Assembly: GCA_964596685.1 (NCBI GenBank)
Contig: CAZQVA010000010.1
Location: 1-60,811 of the forward strand
Direction of reading: 5' to 3'
Source: CAZQVA01 sp964596685
Lineage (GTDB): Bacteria > Chlamydiota > Chlamydiia > Chlamydiales > VFKH01
Length of the DNA: 60,811 nucleotides
Position numbers and translations under genes: made by a program
Shown here: positions 43,599-51,973 of the stretch, one piece after another
Layout: every line of letters begins with the position of its first letter
How positions within the stretch are numbered: position 1 is the first letter of the stretch
Notes under the pieces: model-generated
What the model was told of the DNA's origin: nothing
Databases searched by the model: none
What the model saw: the letters and a program-made list of their open reading frames with translations, nothing else

Positions 43599-45215
43599 AT
43601 GTCAAACAACTCAACACTAGGGGACTATGTTCTAGAAGAATTGGTGGGTAAAGGGCCGCTTGGGTCTTGCTACCGTGCAACACATCTTTTTACTAAAAAA
43701 ACTTACGCCATTAAAATACTGCCCAGTGAATGGAGTGACGACCCACATTTTGTGGAGCGTTTTGAAGGGCAGGTGCAAAAACTTGCGCAACAGGATCATC
43801 CGCATAGCGTGAAATTGCACTCCGTATCTTTTCATGAAGGCAGCTATTTCATTGTTTCTGACTGGATAGAGAATGCACAGCCTCTATTCAAGTGGTTAAA
43901 GGAGCATACGGCATCCCCTCGCATTCTTATGGGTCTAGTGCAGGTAGCTGCAGCTTTAGATGCCCTCCATGAAAAGGGGCTTGTGCATGGGGCGATTCAT
44001 CCCCATAATATTCTCGTACAAGAAGGTGCAGAAGGCATTAAATTCCACCTTTCAGATGCAGCACTTGTGCAGATTTTAGGGGTAGAGCACCTTTTAAAAA
44101 AGATCTGGCAAGCTGTCGTCACACATCATGAACACTGTGACGAGCGTCTTCTTGATTATTTTGCTTTCCTTGCGCCTGAGCAGAAACATGGCCATGGGCC
44201 CACACCAGCGACTGATTCCTGGGCTTTTGGAGTACTGCTTTATTACGCCATATTTCAGCGCTATCCTGAAGGACTCTTTGCTCTTCCTGCCGATCCGATC
44301 CTCGAGTCAATCATCCGTTCCACACTGCAATATGAACCTTCGCAACGCGCCCTTCAGCTACAACCGCTCTTTGAAAGTCGAGCAGCGTCGAGTGTAATGA
44401 CAGCTGGTGTGGAGAAAATTATTCAAGAGCGCATGCGCAGCGATCATACCGTAACCCATTATCAGGTAGCAGATCGCGATCGAGAGGAATTACAGCCCCT
44501 CCTTTCGGAAATGGTAACTATTCCTTCGGGTACGTATCGACGTGGCACACAAATTGGAGGTCGCGATGAGGCGCCAGAACATGATGTGCGTTTATCCTCA
44601 TTCGCCATCGATATCCATCCCGTCACAAATGAACAATTTGTGCGCTTTTTGGAATACATGGGCTCGGAAAAAGATCGCGCGCATCACGACATGATCCGCC
44701 TTAAAGAGTCGCGCATTCGTCGTATCGCGGGGAAGCTGGTGATTGAATCGGGCTACAGCAAACATCCCGTAATTGGTGTGACATGGTATGGGGCGAGGGC
44801 CTATGCCGAATGGCTCGGTAAACGTTTGCCTACAGAGGCGGAGTGGGAGGCGGCAGCTAAAAGTCAAGAGCAAGAAGCGCCCTATCCAACAGGTAATGAA
44901 ATAGAAAAGCATCAAGCCAATTTTTTTGGAACGGATACAACACCCGTGATGAGCTACCCACCCAATGGATGGGGGATTTTTGATATGGCAGGCAATGTCT
45001 ATGAGTGGTGTGAAGATTGGTACGACTTTAACTTCTATACACTATCTGCACAAGAACCAGACAATCCCAAAGGACCTGCTCAAGGTGTTTATCGCGTCTT
45101 GCGAGGGGGCTGTTGGAAGAGTTTAAAAGACGACCTAAGAACAACCCATCGCCATCGCAATAATCCGGGGGTTTTTAACAAAACCTACGGATTCCGCTGT
45201 GCGAGGAGTTTATAA
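43599..45215 (+). CDS. pkn1: Pkn1-like protein: degenerate kinase domain plus FGE-sulfatase-like domain
   Basis: 538 residues from the ATG at 43599 (CAAGGAG upstream). Residues 5-260 are kinase-like: VGKGPLGSCYRATHLF and YAIKILP are normal, but the catalytic loop reads VHGAIHPHNIL, lacking the HRD Asp, and DFG is SDAA. It may thus be a pseudokinase. Residues 300-538 form a formylglycine-generating-enzyme-like domain: IPSGTYRRGTQIGG, HPVTNEQFVRFLEYMG, RLPTEAEWEAAA, GIFDMAGNVYEWCEDWY, GVYRVLRGGCWKS. The redox Cys pair of true FGE is not evident at the usual positions. Chlamydia Pkn1 has the same two-part design. Followed closely by msrB and pgeF. Confidence 0.83.
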   Translation: MSNNSTLGDYVLEELVGKGPLGSCYRATHLFTKKTYAIKILPSEWSDDPHFVERFEGQVQKLAQQDHPHSVKLHSVSFHEGSYFIVSDWIENAQPLFKWLKEHTASPRILMGLVQVAAALDALHEKGLVHGAIHPHNILVQEGAEGIKFHLSDAALVQILGVEHLLKKIWQAVVTHHEHCDERLLDYFAFLAPEQKHGHGPTPATDSWAFGVLLYYAIFQRYPEGLFALPADPILESIIRSTLQYEPSQRALQLQPLFESRAASSVMTAGVEKIIQERMRSDHTVTHYQVADRDREELQPLLSEMVTIPSGTYRRGTQIGGRDEAPEHDVRLSSFAIDIHPVTNEQFVRFLEYMGSEKDRAHHDMIRLKESRIRRIAGKLVIESGYSKHPVIGVTWYGARAYAEWLGKRLPTEAEWEAAAKSQEQEAPYPTGNEIEKHQANFFGTDTTPVMSYPPNGWGIFDMAGNVYEWCEDWYDFNFYTLSAQEPDNPKGPAQGVYRVLRGGCWKSLKDDLRTTHRHRNNPGVFNKTYGFRCARSL

Positions 45216-45216
45216 A

Positions 45217-45576
45217 ATGGCACCTACCTTGACACCTCTACAGTATGCTGTTTTGCGAGAAAAACAAACGGAAAAACCCTTCACAGGCGAGTATGATCAA
45301 CACTGGGAGGAGGGGACTTATCTGTGTGCTGGGTGTGGGACACCGCTTTTTACTTCCGAGAGTAAATTTGACGCAGGTTGTGGATGGCCAGCTTTTTCTC
45401 ATGCGCTTGCAGGTGAGGTGGACGAGTTGCCCGACCATTCTTATGGCGTGGAGCGTACAGAAGTCATTTGTAAAAAATGTAAAGGGCATTTAGGTCATCT
45501 TTTTAACGATGGACCGATGCCTTCAGGGCAACGCTATTGTATTAATTCGGCTAGTTTGCAATTTAAAAAATCATGA
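45217..45576 (+). CDS. msrB: Peptide methionine sulfoxide reductase B
   Basis: 119 residues from the ATG at 45217, with GAGGAG upstream. Zinc pairs in YLCAGCGTPLF and VICKKCKGHLGHLF, substrate block FDAGCGWPAFSHAL, catalytic Cys in GQRYCINSASL. It reduces R-methionine sulfoxide in oxidised proteins. It starts one base after the Pkn1-like stop and overlaps pgeF (ATGA), so the three genes form one operon. Confidence 0.95.
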   Translation: MAPTLTPLQYAVLREKQTEKPFTGEYDQHWEEGTYLCAGCGTPLFTSESKFDAGCGWPAFSHALAGEVDELPDHSYGVERTEVICKKCKGHLGHLFNDGPMPSGQRYCINSASLQFKKS

Positions 45577-46304
45577 CACATCTCCCTTTAGTACAGGCTA
45601 TTGCTTGGCCAGCAGCAAGTCATATTCGTGCATACACCACTACGAGAAAAGGTGGTTTTAGCCAAAATGGTTATGCTTCATTAAATCTTGGTTTGCATGT
45701 CAAAGATGATGACAAGATCGTTCTTCAGAATCGGCAACTTCTTTCCGACCATATACGCCTTCCCCATCAAGTAGTATGGCTGGAGCAGCTTCACGGCACG
45801 CGTCTGATTGAAGCGCCCTATGAGACCGATAGGCAGGCAGATGCTTCATGGACCTCTCAGCCACAAATTGCCTGTGTGGTCATGACTGCTGATTGTTTGC
45901 CCATTCTCCTTACCGATCGCGCCGGTTCCTTTGTGGCAGCGCTTCATGTAGGCTGGCGAGGTCTTGCCTCTGGCATTATTGAAAAAGCCCTGCATCAACT
46001 GCCAAAAGAGGATCTCATGGCATGGTTGGGGCCTTGTATTGGCAAAGAAGCTTTTGTTGTGGGGCAGCAGGTTTATGATCAACTCATTGTCGGGACTGAT
46101 GAAATGCGCTATGCAACGCGACTCGCTGATGAAAAGTGGCAGATAGACCTTTTTGGTCTGACTGTCATGCATCTTTTCCATATGGGCGTAGAGATGATTT
46201 TTGGAGAACCCACCTGTACATTTTCGCATCCAGATCTCTATTTTTCGCACAGAAGGGATCCCCAATGCGGACGCATGGCAAGCTTCATCTGGATAGAATC
46301 ATAG
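45573..46304 (+). CDS. pgeF: Laccase-domain purine nucleoside phosphorylase (YfiH/PgeF type)
   Basis: 243 residues. Family blocks: TTTRKGGFSQNGYASLNLG, the His in LEQLHGTRLIEA, MTADCLPILLTD, and LHVGWRGLASGIIEKAL with zinc His/Cys, ending HPDLYFSHRRDPQCGRMASF. This family includes peptidoglycan-editing PgeF and purine nucleoside phosphorylases; the substrate here is not decided. Translationally coupled to msrB. Confidence 0.9.
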   Translation: MTHLPLVQAIAWPAASHIRAYTTTRKGGFSQNGYASLNLGLHVKDDDKIVLQNRQLLSDHIRLPHQVVWLEQLHGTRLIEAPYETDRQADASWTSQPQIACVVMTADCLPILLTDRAGSFVAALHVGWRGLASGIIEKALHQLPKEDLMAWLGPCIGKEAFVVGQQVYDQLIVGTDEMRYATRLADEKWQIDLFGLTVMHLFHMGVEMIFGEPTCTFSHPDLYFSHRRDPQCGRMASFIWIES

Positions 46305-46374
46305 CAGGGGGATCCTTTTCCTTTATTGAGTTTTTGAAGCAAACACTACGCTATAACTAGACTTTAGATAAAAG

Positions 46375-47367
46375 CTAATTTTGTACTTTTTTATTTAAAA
46401 AAGCGTTTTTGATTAGCTCTGCACACTCAGGATGTTTGTAGTGAAGAGCGAGGTCCTCCGGGGTTTCGCTGTGATCATTTGTTTGTTTAAGATTAGGTTT
46501 TTTTAAGAGAAGAGCACGAACTAGAGAAGTCTTTCCTTCAGATGCAGCAACATGGAGGGGCGTATAGCCCACAGGACCGGCTTTGTTGATATTAATCCTG
46601 CTGTCTTGAAGAAGAAGTTTAGAAACTGCTTCGCTCCCGTTTATGATAGCGCGATGTAGAGGGGGCCATCCGTCCTCATTGGGCTGATTGATATCGATAT
46701 TCTTGCTTTGAAGCAACTCACGCAGCCAAGATTCATTAGAGCCTTCAACGGCGCTAAAGAGGAGATTTTGCTGCCTAGAATCTACTTGCACTTGATGAAC
46801 CTCAACTCCTTGAAGCCTTGCTTGTGATGGTTTTTTTCCCCATTGACGGTCCATAATTGCATTTGCAATATCAGTGCGGCCTTTGTCAATAGCTAAATCA
46901 TAAGGAAGCTTCCCTTTGCGGTTTCGTAGGCCTAGAGATGGCATAATGTCATCGCGTGCGAGAAGTGTATTTACGCACTCTAAAGACCCACTTTCGACTG
47001 CTAGATGGAGAGGAGTCATTCCTTTATGTACTTCTGGTGCATTGACATTATGATAAGGGCTTACACTAAGAAAATATCTTAAATCCTCTGCATTTCCTAG
47101 TTCAGCTAAGGCGTGGTGCTGTTCATATTGATAGTATTTTCCTTTTTGAGGGTATACCCCATTGAAAATAGCAGTTTCTTTGTTATAGGCCTCCTGTTGA
47201 GGGGTGACCTTGTGTCGAAAGGCCACTACATGTGGAATTCCCAATGCAAAAACCCCTAAGAATATCGATCCCACTAAGGCTTTTAATTTATCGGTTTTTT
47301 TTAAATCCGATGAGAAAGGATTCAAGATATAATTAGAAAAGAAATTAGATGTATTGAGTCCTTCCAT
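46375..47367 (-). CDS. Ankyrin-repeat protein with N-terminal membrane segment (paralogue 1)
   Basis: 330 residues. The N-terminus (MEGLNTSNFFSNYILNPFSS and a hydrophobic LVGSIFLGVFALGIPHVVAF, about 29-50) is nearly identical to the paralogue at 48380-49459. Ankyrin repeats follow: GMTPLHLAVESGSLECVNTL, DGWPPLHRAIINGSEAVSKL, GYTPLHVAASEGKTSLVRAL, and SETPEDLALHYKHPECAELI. The middle part is variable. It may be anchored in a membrane with the repeats exposed to bind a host protein; topology is not certain. The upstream 95 bases are also duplicated, so both copies likely share regulation. Confidence 0.85.
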   Translation of the reverse strand: MEGLNTSNFFSNYILNPFSSDLKKTDKLKALVGSIFLGVFALGIPHVVAFRHKVTPQQEAYNKETAIFNGVYPQKGKYYQYEQHHALAELGNAEDLRYFLSVSPYHNVNAPEVHKGMTPLHLAVESGSLECVNTLLARDDIMPSLGLRNRKGKLPYDLAIDKGRTDIANAIMDRQWGKKPSQARLQGVEVHQVQVDSRQQNLLFSAVEGSNESWLRELLQSKNIDINQPNEDGWPPLHRAIINGSEAVSKLLLQDSRININKAGPVGYTPLHVAASEGKTSLVRALLLKKPNLKQTNDHSETPEDLALHYKHPECAELIKNAFLNKKVQN

Positions 47368-47460
47368 ATAATGGCTGCCTTTAATTTTAGAAATCTTCAG
47401 AGTCGTTCGTTTTACCTTCCTTGCTTAATTGTAGTTGTTTTTTTTTTTTGTCAAATGACA
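47368..47460 (-). repeat. Duplicated upstream region of the ankyrin genes (copy 1)
   Basis: Nearly identical to 49460-49552 (for example TCTTCAGAGTCGTTCGTTTT, then TTGCTTAATTGTAG and a long T tract of about 14 here, 9 in the other, then GTCAAATGACAGT). The similarity stops right after GTCAAATGACAGT, marking one duplication border. The homopolymer length difference would alter promoter spacing. Confidence 0.75.
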
Positions 47461-47507
47461 GTTGCTGCTTGGATATAAGTGCAAAGTTTAGCTTGTCATT
47501 TTATCTT

Positions 47508-48218
47508 AACGTCAGTTCGATTTTAAATCGCCCTTTAGCGTATCTGTGGGTTTGTATTTTTGGCCGCTTGCGCAGCTTGCGGCCCCCTTCCGAGGCTTTG
47601 ATGGAGTGAAACAACAATCAAAGATGCGGTCATCTGTGTATGTGTTATTGCTTATGCATCAAATGCATCTTACAGATATTTTAGAACGAATCATTGCAAG
47701 AAAAAAATCCTCTTAGTGCACTATAAGTGCCTAACAAAAAACCAAAGAGGACCAAATGACAGACGTGACAGCACTATTCTGCAGTATAGATGATTTCTGG
47801 ACAGACTTCGAAAACAGAATGACGACATCAGATGGACAGGTTAAAAGGCTTGGTACTTATTCCGTGAGGCGCATTTCTAGAATGTGTATGAGCGAAGTCA
47901 TGACAATTGGAATCCTTTTTCATATACAAGGGTATCGAAATCGTAGTCCAGTCAACTCTGTAGTGAATCTATTAGGCGGTCTAATTGCTTATACTTTGCA
48001 ACCAAAAAAACCAAAAATCATACTCACACCTGAAGAAGAGGCGTTTTTATCACTAGAACATGTTGTGGTCTAGGATTGGCCTATTATGAGAGTGTCCGTA
48101 TCTTTGCTTGTCGCTTTGCTCCATCAAAGCCACGTAAAAGGGCCGCAAGCTGCGCAAGCGGCCAAAAAACAAGGCTCAAATATACGCTAAAGTGCAATTT
48201 AAAGTTGAACTGACGTTA
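47508..48218. mobile_element. IS982 relic flanked by long inverted repeats
   Basis: Left arm 47508-47612 and right arm 48113-48218 are imperfect inverted repeats of about 105 bp: AACGTCAGTTC at the outer edge, CTTTAGCGTAT, TTGGCCGCTTGCGCAGCTTG and GGCTTTGATGGAG at the inner edge. Each arm includes its own palindrome GGCCGC...GCGGCC. Between them lies an internally deleted IS982 transposase. The arms are far longer than IS982 ends, so this may be a different, non-autonomous element that carries or captured the IS. Confidence 0.65.
47756..48073 (+). pseudogene. IS982-type transposase with internal deletion
   Basis: 105 codons, open. The first part MTDVTALFCSIDDFWTDFEN and MSEVMTIGILFHIQGYRN is an IS982 N-terminus; it passes straight into SPVNSVVNLLGGLIAYTLQP then KKPKI, which belongs to the C-terminus of the same family. 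About 180 residues including the catalytic triad are missing. A short translated remnant is possible but not a transposase. Confidence 0.75.
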
Positions 48219-48220
48219 TC

Positions 48221-48395
48221 TTAAAAAATCACCATCATCTCAAAAAGTGATTGGAATGCAATAAAAGAAGAGGCACACTTTTTATGCTAACCACAGCAGG
48301 AAAGATGCCTCATGAAAAGTTACAAAATCAATAATTGTTCTCAGTATAACAGAGCCCTGAAACAGGGGGGTGGGGAGCATTACTTTTTGGTCCGA
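48221..48395 (+). mobile_element. IS5-family relic, copy 3 (first ~175 bp)
   Basis: Starts with AAAAAATCACCATCATCTCA as in copy 2 and reads KSYKINNCSQYNRALKQGG-like sequence, then ends at GCATTACTTTTTGGT, the same bases that encode the end of the ankyrin paralogue 2. The insertion or deletion junction therefore supplies the last codons and stop of that gene. Confidence 0.7.
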
Positions 48396-49459
48396 TTAAA
48401 TTGGTCCCTGAGTAGACGTGAACACTCGCTGTGTCCTGCACGCCAAGCGACATCCATCGGCATCCTTCCGTCTATATCAAGTTCCCCATAACGACATCCT
48501 TTTTTGAGAAGAAATTGAATTAGAGAGAGATTCCCATGATATGCAGCAAGATGGAGAGGCGTCCAGTTCAGATCACTACAAGTCTTGTTGATATCAATCC
48601 TCTCGTCATAAAGAAGACTTGCAAGAATGTTTAGATCATTCTTTATGATAGCCATATGTAGAGGGGGCAATCCCTCGCTATTGGGCTGATTGAGATTGAT
48701 ATCGTTTCTCTGAAGCAACTTACGCAACTGAGGTGCATCAGATTGTTTAATAGCATTAAAGAGCGACTTTTGAGAATCAGGATTTACTGGTGTTTGAAGA
48801 ACCTCAGCTCTTTGAGGCTCTGCTTGTGTAGGTTTTGTTCCATTTTTGCGATTCTGAATTGCATTTGCAATAGCAGTGAACCTTTTCTCAACATTAGTGA
48901 AGCTTTGCGCAGCAGCAGTGGTGCTTTTCTCAACAGCTAAATCATAAGGAGTCCGCCCCACGTGGTCTTTTTGATCTAGAGATGGGAGAATGTCATCACG
49001 TTCAAGAAGTGTATTTACGCACTCTAAGGACCCATTCATAATTGCTAGATGGAGAAGAGTCATCTCTGTGTATTTCTCTAGAGCATTGATATCAACATCA
49101 GGGTTTGCATCGAGAAAATATTTTAAAACATTTACGTTTCCATCTAGGGCTGAGCGATAGAGCTCTGGAAGTTTATCGGAGTGTATGTGCGGTATAATGT
49201 TATAGAAGTAAGTGGGCAGTGTATACTTAGGTTCTTGGTGAGGGTATACCTCATTGAAAATAGCAGTTTCTTTGTTATGGGGCTCCTGTTGAGGGGTGAC
49301 CTTGTGTCGAAAGGCTACTACATGTGGAATTCCCAATGCAAAAACTCCTAAGAATATCGATCCCACTAAGGCTTTTAATCTATCGGTTTTGTTTAAATCC
49401 GATGAAAAAGGGTTTAAAATATAATTAGAAAAGAAATTAGATGTATTGAGTCCTTCCAT
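48380..49459 (-). CDS. Ankyrin-repeat protein with N-terminal membrane segment (paralogue 2)
   Basis: 359 residues. N-terminal 65 residues almost identical to paralogue 1 (46375-47367), including the hydrophobic segment. Ankyrin repeats: EMTLLHLAIMNGSLECVNTL, GLPPLHMAIIKNDLNILASL, NWTPLHLAAYHGNLSLIQFL, GRMPMDVAWRAGHSECSRLL. A Lys/Ala-rich insert (about 190-235) has no match in the other copy. The final residues come from the IS5 relic junction, so the original C-terminus may have been longer. Likely surface or host-interacting protein, as for paralogue 1. Confidence 0.85.
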   Translation of the reverse strand: MEGLNTSNFFSNYILNPFSSDLNKTDRLKALVGSIFLGVFALGIPHVVAFRHKVTPQQEPHNKETAIFNEVYPHQEPKYTLPTYFYNIIPHIHSDKLPELYRSALDGNVNVLKYFLDANPDVDINALEKYTEMTLLHLAIMNGSLECVNTLLERDDILPSLDQKDHVGRTPYDLAVEKSTTAAAQSFTNVEKRFTAIANAIQNRKNGTKPTQAEPQRAEVLQTPVNPDSQKSLFNAIKQSDAPQLRKLLQRNDINLNQPNSEGLPPLHMAIIKNDLNILASLLYDERIDINKTCSDLNWTPLHLAAYHGNLSLIQFLLKKGCRYGELDIDGRMPMDVAWRAGHSECSRLLRDQFNRTKK

Positions 49460-49555
49460 ATAATGGCTGCCTTTGATTTTAGAAGTCTTCAGAGTCGTTC
49501 GTTTTACCTTCCTTGCTTAATTGTAGTTGTTTTTTTTTTGTCAAATGACAGTCTT
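49460..49555 (-). repeat. Duplicated upstream region of the ankyrin genes (copy 2)
   Basis: See 47368-47460. Here the T tract is about 9 long. Confidence 0.7.
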
Positions 49556-49610
49556 TAGCTCATAAAATCATCATAAAAGACCTGCAGAAAATATAAAGTA
49601 GCGTGTCAAG

Positions 49611-49639
49611 TTCATAGTACTCCTGATGAGTACTATGAA
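49611..49639. repeat. Perfect 12-bp inverted repeat
   Basis: TTCATAGTACTC (49611-49622), CTGAT loop, GAGTACTATGAA (49628-49639). No U tract on either side. It lies between the LRR-phosphatase gene end and the ankyrin upstream region; it may be an operator or an RNA end. The rest of the 49556-49728 gap shows nothing. Confidence 0.55.
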
Positions 49640-49728
49640 AACGCGAGCATGTTGGTATATGTACTAGAAGCCGAGTTGTGGGTAGTCCACCTACACTTGG
49701 TATTCGAAGGAAGTCTATGAGAAGAGCC

Positions 49729-51525
49729 TCAACACACGATAATATTTGACGATAGAAGGTTGTGAAAAGATTGCTGCGGAGAACGCTCATAGTGGTCTTG
49801 CTCTTTTCTCCAGAATAAGATCCCTTCCCAGTCCTTTACTAAAGGTGCAAGGCTGAATAGAGTAACGACATCCATTGCATTGTGCGCTTGATTTGCATGG
49901 CTATTGCGACCGATAGGTAGCGTAACGGCGACGGTTTTCCCATTGACCTGAAAACATTCGAAATTGTGCTGATGACCACGGAAAAGGCATTTTACCTTGT
50001 TGGTGGTACTTGAAAGACTAAGGGAAGCTTTGACAAGTTCAGGAGTTAGTTTCCATTGGCGGTGCAAAGGATTACCTAATTGTGGGATGTCATGCGTCAT
50101 ATCTCCATAAGTATAAAATTTTATATGAGAACTTGTTGCATAAAGAGCGAGTATTTTTTCGCCAAGACTCTTAATAGATTTTGCAGCTAAAGATCGCTTG
50201 AGTACACGCCGCATAGTTTTATGAGAGGTGATGGCTAGTAGAGCAGCTTCATCAACAGAGGAGTCTGTTTTGATTTTGCTAAAACGTGGAGCGAGAGGAG
50301 GTGACAAGGGGATTCTCATCGCTGAAACAGGAGAGGCATCATCGAGAAGTGCACTCGGATCGATATTTGTGTGCATAGTACCATGAGTAAAAAGACAGTA
50401 CTGGCGTAAGCCGTTTTGCATATTATGAGAAATGTAACATCCTAGAGGCATGGCGCGATACACATCTGTTAAAAGAGCTTGATTGGTCCTATTGAGATGC
50501 GAGGCTGGTCCTTCTACTTGATAAAGGAAGTGATAGAAATCTTCGTCGTTGGAACTGAGATAGTGTTTATTTGTTGAAGTAGACTCATGATTTCCTCGCA
50601 AAAGTGTTACTTGATTAGGACACTCTATTTTAAGAGTCAAAAGTAGTTCTAACACTTGTAGTGAATGGCTTCCACGATCCATGTAGTCGCCTAAAAATAC
50701 GATGTGATTGTTGTTTGCAGGTAAGTAGTCTTCTGTAAGAAATCCAACCTGTTGTAGAGATTTAAGAGTTTCTATCAAGCTTTTGAGATCTCCGTGAAGA
50801 TCTGCACGTACAGCAAGTTGGGCTCCACTTGGCAGATCAAATTTTTGAATGATTCCCTGTTCAGTTTCAGGATTAAAATCGAAAGGAAATTGTGCGCAAA
50901 AAGCCTCCAAAAGTTGAGTAAAACGTTCCGGATAGAAAGGTATATCGAAAAAGCGCTTTTCAAGAGTACTCCAGTGCTGTGCATATGCATTGACTAACTC
51001 TTTTAGCTCTTTGAGGATAATGACGGGTGACACACAAGCTTTCGTTATAACTAGCTGCGGCAAAGGTGCAAGAAGTCTTTCATGAAAGAATTGAGGCAAT
51101 CCATCCGTTTCTTGCAAAAATTCTAAGGTAGCCCCATTTAGTGGATTGTCGTTTAGGTGTAGCTCGAGCTTGCTGTGCCATCCTGGCAAGGTATTGGTTA
51201 CTTCCTCGATGCGATTCGCTACCAGCTTTACCCGCTTAAGAGAAGCATATGGTAGATGGGGAGGGATTTCAGCTAGTTGATTGTGTGATAAATCAATGAC
51301 TCGTAATGAACGACAAAAGGAGAGACATGACGGCAGTAGAGAGAGGCCTAAACGCGCCAGAGAAAGTTCTTGGCTGTTGTGCATCCATGCGTAGCGCATA
51401 GATGAAGCAGCTACAGGACGCGCTTCTATATCATAACCCCCATCAATCCATGGATTAATTATGCGATTCCATATGTCCTCGTCATGGCTTTTGCCCTGGC
51501 TATTACTTGGTATAGTGGATGACAT
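49729..51525 (-). CDS. LRR-PPP fusion: leucine-rich repeat plus eukaryote-like Ser/Thr phosphatase
   Basis: 598 residues from the ATG at 51525 (AGAGG upstream). Residues about 45-150 are LRRs: LSLLPSCLSFCRSLRVIDLS and LAEIPPHLPYASLKRVKLVA. Residues 230-560 are a PPP-family metallophosphatase: RADLHGDLKSLIETL (first motif, GDxHG with Gly replaced by Ala), VFLGDYMDRGSHSLQVLELL, LLRGNHESTSTN, CLFTHGTMH, and KCLFRGHQHNFECF. All metal ligands (Asp, His, Asp, Asn, His, His) look present, so it should dephosphorylate proteins. No signal peptide. The gene upstream encodes an LRR-only paralogue of its N-terminal half, 8 bases away. Likely an effector that targets host phosphoproteins through the LRR. 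Confidence 0.85.
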   Translation of the reverse strand: MSSTIPSNSQGKSHDEDIWNRIINPWIDGGYDIEARPVAASSMRYAWMHNSQELSLARLGLSLLPSCLSFCRSLRVIDLSHNQLAEIPPHLPYASLKRVKLVANRIEEVTNTLPGWHSKLELHLNDNPLNGATLEFLQETDGLPQFFHERLLAPLPQLVITKACVSPVIILKELKELVNAYAQHWSTLEKRFFDIPFYPERFTQLLEAFCAQFPFDFNPETEQGIIQKFDLPSGAQLAVRADLHGDLKSLIETLKSLQQVGFLTEDYLPANNNHIVFLGDYMDRGSHSLQVLELLLTLKIECPNQVTLLRGNHESTSTNKHYLSSNDEDFYHFLYQVEGPASHLNRTNQALLTDVYRAMPLGCYISHNMQNGLRQYCLFTHGTMHTNIDPSALLDDASPVSAMRIPLSPPLAPRFSKIKTDSSVDEAALLAITSHKTMRRVLKRSLAAKSIKSLGEKILALYATSSHIKFYTYGDMTHDIPQLGNPLHRQWKLTPELVKASLSLSSTTNKVKCLFRGHQHNFECFQVNGKTVAVTLPIGRNSHANQAHNAMDVVTLFSLAPLVKDWEGILFWRKEQDHYERSPQQSFHNLLSSNIIVC

Positions 51526-51533
51526 GATTACCT

Positions 51534-51962
51534 CTATAATACAAATACTGGTAAATGCTCCCGATTGCAAAGAAAATCACGTGTTTCTTCGGTCAGGGGG
51601 TTATTTTTTAGATTAATAACGGTGCCTTTGCGCCATGGAAAAAGAGTTAAAAGTGTTGAAATGCGGTTGCTGTCGACTAGAATGTTGTTTAAGGATGAAT
51701 GGGGGAGCGATTCAGGGAAATTGTGGAGATGATTGTTTGAAAGACAAATGATCTTTAGTTGGAAGCAATATCTCATACACGGAGGTAGAGAAGTTAGCGC
51801 TAAATTTGAAAGATTAAGAAGAGTAAGAGAGTGGATAAAAAGGCCGCGAATTTCTACACATGCTTCTGTGCGTCCTTCATTCCCTCGATGAGGTTCCTTT
51901 TCCCAACGAAATAGGCTTTCACACCATATGGGGGGTGTATGTGCAAGTGTAGCGATCGTCAT
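51534..51962 (-). CDS. Small LRR protein paralogous to the LRR-PPP N-terminus
   Basis: 142 residues. LTSLPPCMRYCFQLKIICLS and LHNFPESLPHSSLNNILVDS, then LFPWRKGTVINLKNNPLTEE, align block by block with LSLLPSCLSFCRSLRVIDLS, LAEIPPHLPYASLKRVKLVA and LPGWHSKLELHLNDNPLNGA of the next gene. It seems to be a duplicate of the front of that protein lacking the phosphatase, or the remainder of a former LRR-PPP copy. The stop is 8 bases before the LRR-PPP start, so both are probably co-translated. Confidence 0.7.
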   Translation of the reverse strand: MTIATLAHTPPIWCESLFRWEKEPHRGNEGRTEACVEIRGLFIHSLTLLNLSNLALTSLPPCMRYCFQLKIICLSNNHLHNFPESLPHSSLNNILVDSNRISTLLTLFPWRKGTVINLKNNPLTEETRDFLCNREHLPVFVL

Positions 51963-51973
51963 ATTTATACTAA

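Noticed and set aside
47421..47609. 62-codon plus-strand frame across the ankyrin upstream region
   Set aside because: It passes through the T tract and the left inverted repeat; explained by those elements.
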